Source of the DNA: Rhodocytophaga rosea
GTDB lineage: Bacteria > Bacteroidota > Bacteroidia > Cytophagales > 172606-1
DNA length: 64,000 nt
Assembly: GCF_010119975.1 (NCBI RefSeq)
Contig: NZ_CP048222.1
Span: 2,684,501 to 2,748,500, forward strand
Direction: 5' to 3'
Shown here: positions 55,292 to 63,940 of the stretch, one piece after another
Layout of the letters: each line of letters starts with the position of its first letter
How positions within the stretch are numbered: the stretch's first letter is position 1
The notes under the pieces: model-generated
Database searches by the model: none
What the model was told of the DNA's origin: nothing
Seen by the model: only the letters and a program-made list of their open reading frames with translations
Position numbers and translations under genes: made by a program

Positions 55292-56358
55292 CCGATTTCA
55301 ATTACCACATCAGAAGTAAGCGGATGGCTTACACAAGGCAGTACAAAACCTTCTTTTATTTCCTGGGGAGACAAACCATCTTCTTCATCCATTTTTACTT
55401 TTCCGGAAAGGCACTTACCCCGGCAGGCCGTACACAAACCACTCTGGCAGGAATAAGGCAGATCAAGGCCGGAATCGAGGCCGGCTTCCAGGATTGTTTT
55501 GTTCGGGCTTACTTTTATTTTGTATACTGAGCCATCATAGCGTAGGGTTACTTCCTCCGTTTTAACAACCGAATTGCTTACTGCTTCTGTTTCAGGCTTA
55601 GTTGTTGCCGTAGCTTGAGCAGTCACAAAACTTTCTTTGTGGATTTTTTCTGCTGGTACCTGCATGGCTAGCAAGGTTGCCTGCATTTCTTCCATCATCC
55701 CTTGCGGACCACACAGGTAATAATCCATTTTGTGCACATTCAGCTTAGGCAGCTCATTCAGAAGTTTAGTGGCCAGCGATTGGCTTAATCTTCCCCGGTA
55801 GCCAGTCCAGGTATGGCTGGGGCGGCTCAGGATATGTAATACCTGGAAACGGCCAGAAAACTGTTTCTGCAGTTTATCCAGTATCTCTTTAAAAATGATA
55901 GAATCTTCGCTGCGGTTGCCATACAGGAGTGAAACAATACTGGTAGATTCCATACGTAACACTGCCTTGGCAATAGACATCAGCGGAGTAATGCCACTAC
56001 CCGCACCAATCAATACTACATGCCGTTGTACTGGATGAAGGTCAAGATGAAAATTGCCCATAGGTTCCATCACTTCCAGTTCCTGACCGGGCTTTAAATG
56101 GTCGTTCAGGTAATTGGATACCTTTCCATTGGCTACTCTTTTCACAGTTACACACAACTCATCTTCGGTATGCGGACAGCTGGACATGGAATACGAACGC
56201 CTTTCTACCTGGCCATTTATAGGCACAAGTAAAGTGAGGAATTGGCCAGGTTTGTACCTGATCTTGCTGAAAAAAGGCTGTTTAAAATATATAGAAATCG
56301 TATCAGGCGTTTCTCTGACAACTTGTTTTACTTTTAGTTTATGATATTTTGTACTCAT
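55288..56358 (-). CDS. FAD and 2Fe-2S oxidoreductase (PaaE-like ferredoxin reductase)
   Basis: A 356-aa electron-transfer flavoprotein. N-terminal FAD domain with RRSYSMSSCP, NAD(P) domain with IGAGSGITPLMSIAK, and a C-terminal plant-type 2Fe-2S domain with CQSGLCTACRG and a final Cys in FVLPCVSHPL. This order (FAD, NAD, Fe-S) fits the PaaE/HmpX-like reductases of Bacteroidota that feed oxygenases. The gene is not near any paa genes, so the partner is unknown; a hydroxylase or fatty-acid desaturase is possible. The stop codon is inside the palindrome at 55221-55291. Confidence 0.88.
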   Translation of the reverse strand: MSTKYHKLKVKQVVRETPDTISIYFKQPFFSKIRYKPGQFLTLLVPINGQVERRSYSMSSCPHTEDELCVTVKRVANGKVSNYLNDHLKPGQELEVMEPMGNFHLDLHPVQRHVVLIGAGSGITPLMSIAKAVLRMESTSIVSLLYGNRSEDSIIFKEILDKLQKQFSGRFQVLHILSRPSHTWTGYRGRLSQSLATKLLNELPKLNVHKMDYYLCGPQGMMEEMQATLLAMQVPAEKIHKESFVTAQATATTKPETEAVSNSVVKTEEVTLRYDGSVYKIKVSPNKTILEAGLDSGLDLPYSCQSGLCTACRGKCLSGKVKMDEEDGLSPQEIKEGFVLPCVSHPLTSDVVIEIG

Positions 56359-56687
56359 TTGAATAGTCTGTGCTGTGTTGATAAGAACCAGATTTTTCTG
56401 CCAGCACTTTTTTGTATAACAATAATTCTCCCGATTTGTCGCAAAAATAATGCTTTTGCCGGGCTTTTGCTTATTTGTCAGGCATAATGCAGGTGAATAA
56501 TGATATTTTCAAAGCAACACAGCAAGGTTTATATCGGTTCACAAACGGGCCATCTTTGATGTATACCAATAAAAAACTGAGAGCAAAAGCACATACAACC
56601 TATGATGTGAAGAAAGGATTCGTATACGTTTCTGTAAAACTTTGTTGTAAATTTGTTGTTGTACCCTTACACTAAATAACCCTACAT
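56359..56687. other. 329-base divergent promoter region
   Basis: Lies between the reductase and glutaryl-CoA dehydrogenase genes. A TAnnTTTG element (TAAATTTG, 56648-56655) is 33 bases before the dehydrogenase start. A 66-codon frame at 56475-56675 is not convincing. Confidence 0.45.
56648..56655 (+). promoter_or_regulatory. -7 element of the glutaryl-CoA dehydrogenase gene
   Basis: TAAATTTG fits the TAnnTTTG consensus 33 bases before the start codon; TTTG-like words lie upstream but no exact -33 box is certain. Confidence 0.4.
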
Positions 56688-57911
56688 ATGGCCATTCATC
56701 CAATAGATACCGATACCTCTGCGCATAAAAAACTGGCTCATGATTTATTCGAATCTCCGGATTTTTATGGCATCGACGACTTACTGACAGAGGAACACAA
56801 ACTGATCCGGAGCAGCATCCGGAGTTTTGTTAAAAAAGAGATTTCACCCATCATTGAGGATTATGCCCAGCGGGCAGAATTTCCGGCGTATCTGGTAAAA
56901 AAGTTTGGCGAAATTGGTGCATTTGGTCCTACCATTCCCGAGGAATATGGTGGGGGTGGTCTGGATTATATAGCTTATGGTTTAATTATGCAGGAGATTG
57001 AGCGGGGAGATTCAGGTATGCGTTCTACTGCTTCGGTGCAGGGTTCCTTGGTCATGTATCCTATTTATGCTTTTGGCAGCGAAGAGCAAAAACGCAAATA
57101 TCTGCCTAAACTCGCTTCCGGCGAATGGCTGGGTTGTTTTGGACTTACCGAGCCAGATTATGGATCGAACCCGGCAGGAATGGTCACTACTATTAAAGAG
57201 GAAGGCGACTATTATTTGCTGAATGGCTCAAAAATGTGGATTTCCAATTCACCCATGGCAGATGTAGCCGTTGTATGGGCCAAGAACGAAGCGGGACGAA
57301 TTAAAGGTGTTATTGTGGAAAGAGGCATGGAAGGATTTTCTACGCCGGAAATTCACAATAAATGGTCGCTGCGGGCAAGTTGTACTGGTGAACTGGTGTT
57401 TGATAATGTGAAAGTGCCTAAAGCAAACCTGCTACCCAATATTGACGGATTGAAAGGCCCCTTAAAATGCCTGGATTCTGCCAGGTATGGAATCTCCTGG
57501 GGTGCCCTGGGTGCTGCCATGGATTGTTACGATTCTGCCAAAAGATATGCCCTTGAACGTATCCAGTTCGACAAACCGATTGCTTCTTTCCAGCTGATAC
57601 AAAAAAAATTAGCCGAAATGCTTACCGAGATCACCAAAGCGCAATTGCTATGCTGGCGGCTGGGAGTCCTTAAAAATGAAGGCAAAGCGACCACGGCACA
57701 AATTTCTTTAGCCAAACGGAATAATGTAGAAATGGCTCTGAATATTGCCCGTGAAGCCAGGCAAATTCATGGTGGAATGGGTATTACCGGCGAATATTCT
57801 ATTATGCGCCATATGATGAACCTGGAATCTGTTGTTACTTACGAAGGCACACATGATATCCATCTGCTGATCCTGGGCAATGAAATCACTGGTATTTCAG
57901 CGTTTAAATAA
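56688..57911 (+). CDS. gcdH: glutaryl-CoA dehydrogenase (acyl-CoA dehydrogenase family)
   Basis: A 407-aa flavoenzyme. The C-terminal YEGTHDIHLLILGNEITGIS carries the catalytic Glu and is diagnostic of glutaryl-CoA dehydrogenase within the acyl-CoA dehydrogenases; FGLTEPDYGSNPAGM and KMWISNSPMAD are the FAD and substrate loops. It converts glutaryl-CoA to crotonyl-CoA in lysine and tryptophan breakdown, using an electron-transfer flavoprotein. It stands alone. A divergent promoter region and the 2Fe-2S reductase are upstream. Confidence 0.92.
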   Translation: MAIHPIDTDTSAHKKLAHDLFESPDFYGIDDLLTEEHKLIRSSIRSFVKKEISPIIEDYAQRAEFPAYLVKKFGEIGAFGPTIPEEYGGGGLDYIAYGLIMQEIERGDSGMRSTASVQGSLVMYPIYAFGSEEQKRKYLPKLASGEWLGCFGLTEPDYGSNPAGMVTTIKEEGDYYLLNGSKMWISNSPMADVAVVWAKNEAGRIKGVIVERGMEGFSTPEIHNKWSLRASCTGELVFDNVKVPKANLLPNIDGLKGPLKCLDSARYGISWGALGAAMDCYDSAKRYALERIQFDKPIASFQLIQKKLAEMLTEITKAQLLCWRLGVLKNEGKATTAQISLAKRNNVEMALNIAREARQIHGGMGITGEYSIMRHMMNLESVVTYEGTHDIHLLILGNEITGISAFK

Positions 57912-58136
57912 ATGTAATATAGAAATAACACAAACTTCCCTATAGTTTTAACCCAAGATTGTGCTTATTGAAGCAGGTACGTCTTCCTGTTGTCCGTCTT
58001 AAAAACAGAGGTCTGACAACCCGTTATCTGGAAATTAGCAACCCTCTAAAGAATTCCACTTACTGAGTACTTACTACAAGACTTTTCTTAATCTTATACT
58101 GAATGCATTCATCGAAAAGTTGATCAATTGTTATAT

Positions 58137-58164
58137 AAATTTGTCACTTATTTGTGACAAATTT
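58137..58164 (+). promoter_or_regulatory. TetR operator palindrome over the tetR promoter
   Basis: Perfect inverted repeat AAATTTGTCAC (58137-58147) and GTGACAAATTT (58154-58164), 6-nt spacer. It lies directly upstream of the -7 element TATATTTG (58167-58174), so binding would block transcription. Autoregulation by the TetR protein encoded next is likely. Confidence 0.65.
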
Positions 58165-58166
58165 CA

Positions 58167-58174
58167 TATATTTG
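58167..58174 (+). promoter_or_regulatory. tetR -7 element
   Basis: TATATTTG fits TAnnTTTG and is only 4 bases before the ATG at 58179, so the mRNA would be nearly leaderless. Confidence 0.5.
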
Positions 58175-58178
58175 CGTC

Positions 58179-58736
58179 ATGACAGATGTGAGAATTAAAA
58201 TTATAGCTGCTGCAGTGAAATGCTTTCTTGTCAATGAATCAGATACATTAGAGAAGGTTGCTCAGGAGGCTGGCGTGTCTCGTAGAACGCTGCATCGATA
58301 TTTTAAAGATCGGCAGGACTTACTTGAATCTTGCAAAAATGAGATGCTCGATAGATGTAACAAGGCGATGACTGAAGCCTATGAAAGTGAGAATGACCCA
58401 ATAAAAAAGGTAAAGAATATGTTGTTTGCTGCCATTGAGCAAGGAGCTAATTATTCGTTCATTAAAAGACTCTATGAGCGCAGTAGCTTTTCAGAGGTAG
58501 AGAGTAGAAAGGAATTTGGATCAAATAACGTCAAATCCAAATGGTTAACAATCATGAAGAACCTTCAGAAGGAGAGGCGCATTAACGATGAGCTAACTAT
58601 ACCTTGGATTTTTAATTTGTTCGGATCAATCATTGAGACTTCCATTTATGCTGTGGAGTCGGGGGATGTTGCCAGGAATGATAGTAAGACATTTGCCTGG
58701 ACTTCCTTTAAAGGAGCCATCGGATTAAAAGAATAA
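58179..58736 (+). CDS. TetR-family repressor
   Basis: A 185-aa regulator with an N-terminal TetR helix-turn-helix: IIAAAVKCFLVNESDTLEKV, then AGVSRRTLHRYFKDRQDLLE. The C-terminal ligand domain is helical without a known family. A near-perfect palindrome covers its own promoter. Twelve bases downstream is an epoxide-hydrolase-like gene, probably in the same transcript, so the ligand may be related to that substrate. Confidence 0.9.
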   Translation: MTDVRIKIIAAAVKCFLVNESDTLEKVAQEAGVSRRTLHRYFKDRQDLLESCKNEMLDRCNKAMTEAYESENDPIKKVKNMLFAAIEQGANYSFIKRLYERSSFSEVESRKEFGSNNVKSKWLTIMKNLQKERRINDELTIPWIFNLFGSIIETSIYAVESGDVARNDSKTFAWTSFKGAIGLKE

Positions 58737-58748
58737 ATCTCTATCTCT

Positions 58749-59623
58749 ATGAATCAATATTCAACCCAAAATCTGATTAAAAAACTACCAGGTTTCACCA
58801 GCTGCCTTCAAAAAGTCAATAATATAAATCTTCACTACGTGATTGGAGGAAATGGAGAACCATTGCTATTGTTACCAGGCTGGCCCCAAACCTGGTGGTC
58901 TTACCGCCATATTATGCCTCTCTTGGCCCAAAAGCATACCGTGATTGTGGTTGACCTGCGGGAATGGGGGACAGTGATAAGCCTATAGAAGGATATACCA
59001 AAAGGAATATGGCCAGCGATATTATGGAATTGGTGGCTGCCTTAGGGTATGAAAAGGTACATGTGGCCGGCCATGACATGGGCGCTAATGTAGCGTATGC
59101 CTTTGCAGCCAATTATCCGGAAAAAGTCAAAAAACTGATTCTCTTAGACACTCCGCCTCCCGATGAAAATATGTATCGATTACCAATGCTGCCTGTAGGA
59201 GCGCCTGTGTATCCCTGGTGGGTAGCATTCAACCAAGTAAGCGACTTGCCAGCCCAGCTGCTGGAAGGACGTTTTGGGTTGTTGTTAGATCATCTGTTGG
59301 ATAATCTGCTGGTTAGCCAGGAGGCGATCAATGCCTTTGACCGGTCTGTATATATCCAGCACTATAATGACAAAAAAAGCATACGAGCGTCCAATGCCTG
59401 GTATCAGGCGTTCGGTCAGGATATCGCAGATCAGAAGAGATATTCAAAAATTAAACATGTAACCAAAGGGATTGCCTCACCGGCAAGTTCTGGCATCCTG
59501 GAATTTTTTTTAACTGGGCATGTCTTTGAGTATGAAATGAAGCAAATAGAAGGATCAGGACATTTTATTCAGGAAGAGAAACCAGAAGAAACTGCAAAAG
59601 CAATCCTGGATTTCTTAAATTAG
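58749..59623 (+). pseudogene. alpha/beta-hydrolase (epoxide hydrolase type), one-base frameshift
   Basis: An enzyme of the epoxide hydrolase/haloalkane dehalogenase fold. HYVIGGNGEPLLLLPGWPQTW is the oxyanion region, GHDMGANVAYAF contains the nucleophilic Asp, and GSGHFIQEE the catalytic His. The frame breaks at about 58964: TGCGGGAATG; one more G gives RGMGDSDKPIEGY and a continuous 291-aa protein. It is 12 bases after tetR and would be in its transcript. Both halves are fully conserved, so the break is probably a sequencing error in a G-run. Confidence 0.83.
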
Positions 59624-59666
59624 CTCTAGCTGCTATTCAACGAAAGATCACCAAATAAAAAAATGC

Positions 59667-59698
59667 CTTAACCTCGAAAAAATGAACACTAGGTTAAG
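59667..59698 (+). terminator. possible terminator after the hydrolase
   Basis: CTTAACCT at 59667-59674 pairs with AGGTTAAG at 59691-59698 around a 16-nt loop. Weak, 44 bases after the stop codon. Confidence 0.3.
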
Positions 59699-59810
59699 AG
59701 CAATTGTAGGTTAGCAGTTGAATGCATATCTAAAGTTATAGTGAAGTAACTCAAACTCTCCCCATTGTTGAAACATTTATTTTATCGACATTCATTAGAT
59801 GTTATATATA

Positions 59811-60826
59811 GAAGCTGTTTAAACTTTATAATTTCTATTTATTTTACGCAGGAAAATGAGGGAGAAAGCAATAAAATGCAAACTCATCCAATTCTTTACT
59901 AAGCACTCAAACCTAATCAGTAAGGCTTTAAATCCATCAGTGCCGAAGCTACACAACATGTGCAATTCTCCAAGCATTGGCATGTTCAAGTGGATCCCTG
60001 AGTAAATCCGGTGGTCCACAACAGAACGATCTCGATAAAGTTCTTCATCAAATATATGTGTTCCTGTTTGATAAGCTTGTATAGGTTGATTAGCCCTATT
60101 TCTTGGATTAGGCTTTACATTAGCCATGATTTCTTGCTTTTGACAAGCCTTTTGAAAATCTACTGAATCAAAGCCGGAATCAGCATTTAAAAATAAGCCT
60201 TTCAGGTTTATACCGGCTTGTTTCAATACATCACAGATCTGCTCAAAAAGTGTATGTAATTTGAAATAGATCATGGTGCTGGCCTTCTGGTGGAGTAGAC
60301 ATAGCTAACATTACACCTTGATTATCCGAAATAAATAAGGCATTAGTTGTATTAATAGCCTTTCTGCCTTGGTAGCCCACTGCATCTCCTCCATTCTTGC
60401 AAGGGGTATGACTTCCATCCCGTAGCCAATCTTGCAGAATGTAAGAGGTCCATTGGATACTTGGCAAATCCAGATATTTGAGGTTATTTTTCAAGATATG
60501 AATCCAGATTTTCTTCCAGCAATCAGCCTTGCTCCACTTGTTAAAGTAATAATAGACAGAGTTCCAATGAAGGATTTTCTTACTGAAGAATGCTTTTGTA
60601 GGCACTTGCCGCCATTGGCAACCTGTCTTTAATCGATACAAGATACATTCCACTATTTCGCTCAAAGGTACACTTGTCTCAAAACCACGACTGCCAACGG
60701 TTAACTGTGGTAAAATCCATTTTTCAATCATATCTATACTTAGAATCCCCATTGTTTGTGTTTTTTAAGTTCGCACCTCAAAATTCACTCTACTTTGGGG
60801 ATTTTTACATATGTTTAAACAGCTTC
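59811..60826 (-). mobile_element. IS5-type insertion sequence, degenerate
   Basis: Terminal inverted repeats of 14 bp (GAAGCTGTTTAAAC at 59811-59824 and its complement at 60813-60826) bound an element of 1016 bases carrying an IS5-family transposase on the minus strand. No clear target-site duplication is seen next to the ends. The element lies between the epoxide hydrolase gene and an FG-GAP gene fragment. Confidence 0.75.
59819..60752 (-). pseudogene. IS5-family transposase with frameshifts
   Basis: Two overlapping frames make up the transposase. The N-terminal part (60243-60752, 169 codons) has the DUF4096-type start (SEIVECILYRLKTGCQWRQV) and the DGSHTPCKNGG segment with the first catalytic Asp. 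The C-terminal part (59819-60274) has LNADSGFDSVDF with the second Asp and ends LRKINRNYKV. One extra base near 60255 (the A between ATT and CAT) separates them; without it HDLFQIHTLFEQICD would be continuous. A codon set for EHANAW, the usual third-carboxylate region, lies at 59970-59987 in the wrong frame, so more than one indel is present. The element is inactive. Confidence 0.75.
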
Positions 60827-61080
60827 AGAATAATGATTTAAGGGAGGGTAATAAAATTCCGGTCGGTGATACATTACCAGGCATTAATCTAGCTTCTACG
60901 CCTTGGATTGGAGATTTGGATCAGGATCAGAAAGCAGATATTGTATATAGTTCAGTAAACTTTTCTTTGCGCAACAATGACCTTACTCATCCCAATGGCC
61001 TGCGAATTAACAGTTTGGAAACTCAGATACCGATATCTAAAATTCATGCTTGGGGTGCATATATTCACTGCCATCCCTAG
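60827..61080 (+). pseudogene. fragment of an FG-GAP-repeat gene cut by the IS
   Basis: An 84-codon open stretch reading NNDLREGNKIPVGDTLPGIN, then STPWIGDLDQDQKADIVYSS (calcium-binding FG-GAP motif DxDxDxxxD) and KIHAWGAYIHCHP. No own start codon; the only ATG in frame (60811) belongs to the IS end. The upstream part of the gene is not found on the other side of the IS, so a deletion is likely. Confidence 0.65.
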
Positions 61081-61419
61081 GCGCTACCAGTGTGGATTCT
61101 GAATAGTTTTTTCTGACTTATCACTCATTTCCTACACTAGTTACGCTGAGCTGTGGAAAATATTGACTGTCTTTTTTGGTAAGGCAACAGATGTATTTAT
61201 CATTTTCTGATAACTTATTTAATTTCTGTTCCCTATAGTTATTTCTTTGCCTGTGTCACCTAGCAAAAGTAGGTTTATACATGCAAAGTGAAGTATGGAC
61301 TTTATACACCCTTTAAGATTATGTTTAAAAAAGGATAAGGAAAAAATTACCAAATTGCAAACAGGTAAAAAGGAATTGATCTTAACTTGTGGTTGTCAAA
61401 TCTCAAGTTATAATTACCA
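61081..61419. other. 340-base stretch, no gene seen
   Basis: Between the FG-GAP fragment and the IS110 relic. A+T-rich with short random frames only; probably decayed sequence. Confidence 0.4.
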
Positions 61420-62044
61420 AAGAAAAGCTCAAGTTCAAACGTAAACGATTCACGCCATTGACCAATTGGCTTCGCTGAACACTGTTTCCAAATTGAAAAT
61501 TATTGAAAATTGGGAAATTGCCTTCACAGAGTGAAAAGGTTGAGAACAGATTAAAAATACTGCTTGCTCAACTTACTTATCATATTGAGTTATTAGAAGA
61601 AATTGTTTATCAAAAATTTCAAGTGTACAATCCGACTTATTTAGTGGATAATTTGCGCTCCATTCCGGGCATTGGCGCTAAAATGGCCACGGTTCTGATA
61701 ATAGTGGCTAAGGGATTTGGTACCTTCACTAATCACCGGCAAGTAATTTCTTATATAGGTTTAGTTCCATGTATTTATCAATCGGGTAGTTCGAGCAAAG
61801 GGAAAAGGCAAATCTGCAAAATGGGCACAAGCCGTATTCGATCCTTACTTTATATGTGTGCCTTAAAAGCTTCAATACGGCTTGCAAAGCCCTCTGTAAT
61901 AGACTTCATGCAAAAGGAAAACCAGTGAAAGTATCTTTGATTGCTGTTGCCAACAAACTTTTTCCATTGCTAAAAGTGGCCAAGCTTATCAGGCTCTTAT
62001 GGCATTCCTTACTGACTAAGACCAAACTTAATTTGGTAAGTTAA
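61420..62044 (+). pseudogene. IS110-family transposase relic (C-terminal half)
   Basis: The IS110 C-terminal domain is recognised by LRSIPGIGAKMATVLIIVAKG and SYIGLVPCIYQSGSSSKGK, followed by MGTSRIRSLLYMCALKASIR. The frame shifts after SIRLA: reading on in the next frame gives KALCNRLHAKGKPVKV and AVANKLF, the normal ending. One missing A in the run GCAAAG would restore it. The N-terminal DEDD half is missing, with only a degraded stretch (IHAIDQLASLNTVSK, 61420-61500) before it, so the element is dead regardless. Confidence 0.72.
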
Positions 62045-62298
62045 TTTTAATTTTCCCTTTAGTTCTTGTTTTTTATCACAGTTCATACTTTACCTTACTA
62101 ACGGGCACTTCCTTGGGAGATTTAACCTTGTCTGGAAAAACTACTTCCTTTTCTTTACTCATTCTCTCTCCCAGCGGTTCATTAGTTCAGGTCGGAGACC
62201 CAATCCTTCTACTACTTCGCTGGACGATTTCCCTGATCGACACCACTCAGAGAAGCTTAACTTAATACCCAGTTAAATGTATCAGATTCAGCATACGG
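62045..62298. other. 254-base stretch, no gene assigned
   Basis: Contains an open but unrecognised stretch on the plus strand, GTSLGDLTLSGKTTSFSLLI, and a C-rich word, but no supported gene. Confidence 0.3.
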
Positions 62299-62688
62299 TT
62301 ATTTTTTGAATAAATAGCGAGTCATATATATGCCTTGAGCTTTAGCTGGAGAAGGACTTTGTACACCAGAAGTTACCTGTTGTAGCTCCCAGCCTTCAGC
62401 TGTGAGTTGATTGATTTTCTCAATAATGGCTCTTTCATTGCTTTGCACATTATCAAAGTTGATACCGCTTATACTGTACAAATTTTCTAATTCGGCTTCC
62501 TTTTGATTCCCATCCGGTAAAGTAATAATCATTTTTGAGCGGCCACCGCCGGCTGGAATAATGGATTCAATAGTTGCCACTTCCATATACAATGTTTTGT
62601 TGGGTGTGTCCTCAGCACTTTTGAACGCCAGAAGAGAGATCAAGATCAGGGTAAATAAAGATGACAGCATAATAGATTTAGTTTTCAT
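62299..62688 (-). CDS. secreted DUF4177-like small protein
   Basis: A 129-aa protein with a hydrophobic leader (MLSSLFTLILISLLAFKSA). The C-terminal half reads IEKINQLTAEGWELQQVTSG and ends GIYMTRYLFKK, matching the DUF4177 pattern of a helix followed by GWEL and a basic tail. Function unknown. It is co-oriented with a quinone oxidoreductase gene 36 bases upstream, so one transcript is likely. Confidence 0.72.
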   Translation of the reverse strand: MKTKSIMLSSLFTLILISLLAFKSAEDTPNKTLYMEVATIESIIPAGGGRSKMIITLPDGNQKEAELENLYSISGINFDNVQSNERAIIEKINQLTAEGWELQQVTSGVQSPSPAKAQGIYMTRYLFKK

Positions 62689-62724
62689 AGAATTTTGTGT
62701 GTTTAAATTGTTTATAGTTTTTTA

Positions 62725-63660
62725 TTAGAATGTTATTGGCACAGATATATCATCTGCTCGCTCACTTTGTATGACAGATATGACTACATTTCCCTTTTTA
62801 TGAAATTGTTCTACATATGCATGCGCTTCTCTAATCTTTTCAAGCGGATACTTTCTGTCAATTACTGTCAGTAATTTTCCGGACTCTATTAATTCTTTTA
62901 GAAAAAATAAATCATTTGAGCCTTCTTTGGGAGCATCCGTTACTGTTATATATTTTCCGGTTGGTGTTAGCAGATGTTTACAGGCAGATTTAGAAGTTTT
63001 CCCCACGGCATCGAAAATCACCTCAAAATGTGTCTCTAGTTTTGTAAAATCCTCCCCGGTGTAATCCACCACTTTATCTGCTCCCAGTGATTGCACAAGG
63101 TGTACATTTGCTGTACTGCATACAGCTGTAACCTTAGCTCCGAAATACTTGCTAAGTTGCACAGCAAACGTACCAACACTTCCTGATGCGCCATAAATAA
63201 GCACATTGTCTGCTTTTTTTACATCGGCTTTCTTTAAAAACCGTAATGCCGTAAGTCCACCGACCGGAACAGTTGCTGCCTCTTCAAAAGTCATATTGGA
63301 TGGTTTTAAGGCAATTAAATCATTCACCGGAAGGCATTTATACTCGGCATACGCCCCGAATGTAAATCCACAAGAGGCAAAAACAGGGTCTCCTTCTTTA
63401 AAAGAGCTAACTCCATTTCCAACTTCTTCAATGATGCCTGCTAGTTCAAATCCCAATATTTTTACCCTTTTGGGTTTGAATAATCCATTAAATAGCCTTG
63501 CCAAAAATGGGTTGGCTCTCCGCATTCGCCAGTCTCCGGCTGATACCGTTGTTGCATAAATTTTTACTAATACTTCATTGTCTTTAGGAATGGGTTTTTC
63601 AATATCCCGAAGCTCAAGCACATCTGGTGTTCCATATTTTTCATACACAACTGCTTTCAT
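62725..63660 (-). CDS. zinc-independent MDR oxidoreductase (quinone/alkenal reductase type)
   Basis: A 311-aa NADPH-dependent medium-chain reductase. [22 protein letters not shown] is the N-terminal motif; [12 protein letters not shown] is the active-site region; and [20 protein letters not shown] is the nucleotide-binding loop. Zinc-ligand cysteines are absent, which fits quinone oxidoreductases. Substrate unknown. Upstream partner of the DUF4177-like gene. Confidence 0.87.
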   Translation of the reverse strand: MKAVVYEKYGTPDVLELRDIEKPIPKDNEVLVKIYATTVSAGDWRMRRANPFLARLFNGLFKPKRVKILGFELAGIIEEVGNGVSSFKEGDPVFASCGFTFGAYAEYKCLPVNDLIALKPSNMTFEEAATVPVGGLTALRFLKKADVKKADNVLIYGASGSVGTFAVQLSKYFGAKVTAVCSTANVHLVQSLGADKVVDYTGEDFTKLETHFEVIFDAVGKTSKSACKHLLTPTGKYITVTDAPKEGSNDLFFLKELIESGKLLTVIDRKYPLEKIREAHAYVEQFHKKGNVVISVIQSERADDISVPITF

Positions 63661-63733
63661 TTTTGTAACTATTAAATAAGTGGAGAAAAGAATAAGCCGG
63701 ATTTAAACTTATTTTCCAATCAGAAGTATATTT

Positions 63734-63940
63734 TTAGTCTGCTTCCGCCACATGTACCGAAATAAGCGTCAGATTTAGGTCACGGATCAGATTGAGAATA
63801 CCGTGCAACTGCGCATGGTCTTTTAGCTTTACCTGTAGAATGGTCTGATGGTCCATATATTCGATGCTCATTTCTTCAAAGCAATTCTTCCATTTTGGAT
63901 CGAGGTGCTGCTGTATTTTTATTTCGGTTAGGCCTTTCAT
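63734..63940 (-). CDS. small hypothetical protein
   Basis: A 68-aa protein from the ATG at 63940 (MKGLTEIKIQQHLDPKWKNC); the longest frame reaches 63994 but its first 18 codons look non-coding. Sequence suggests a small alpha/beta fold (SIEYMDHQTILQVKLKDHAQ, then ILNLIRDLNLTLISVHVAEAD), resembling ACT-like or dimerising ferredoxin-fold proteins. No family is assigned. Confidence 0.6.
   Translation of the reverse strand: MKGLTEIKIQQHLDPKWKNCFEEMSIEYMDHQTILQVKLKDHAQLHGILNLIRDLNLTLISVHVAEAD

Noticed and set aside
56475-56675. 66-codon frame upstream of the glutaryl-CoA dehydrogenase gene
   Set aside because: Overlaps a promoter element, has no family likeness and no neighbour spacing that supports it.
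60243-60274. Programmed frameshift in the IS5-type transposase
   Set aside because: No slippery run such as A6G is at the junction, and a further motif lies out of frame elsewhere, which points to decay.
60811-60826. ATG at the IS end as the start of a real gene
   Set aside because: The codons before 60827 are the terminal repeat of the element; the rest is a fragment without its 5' part.
62100-62270. Plus-strand open stretch with beta-like sequence
   Set aside because: No start codon, no family likeness, and it sits in decayed sequence between an IS110 relic and the next gene.
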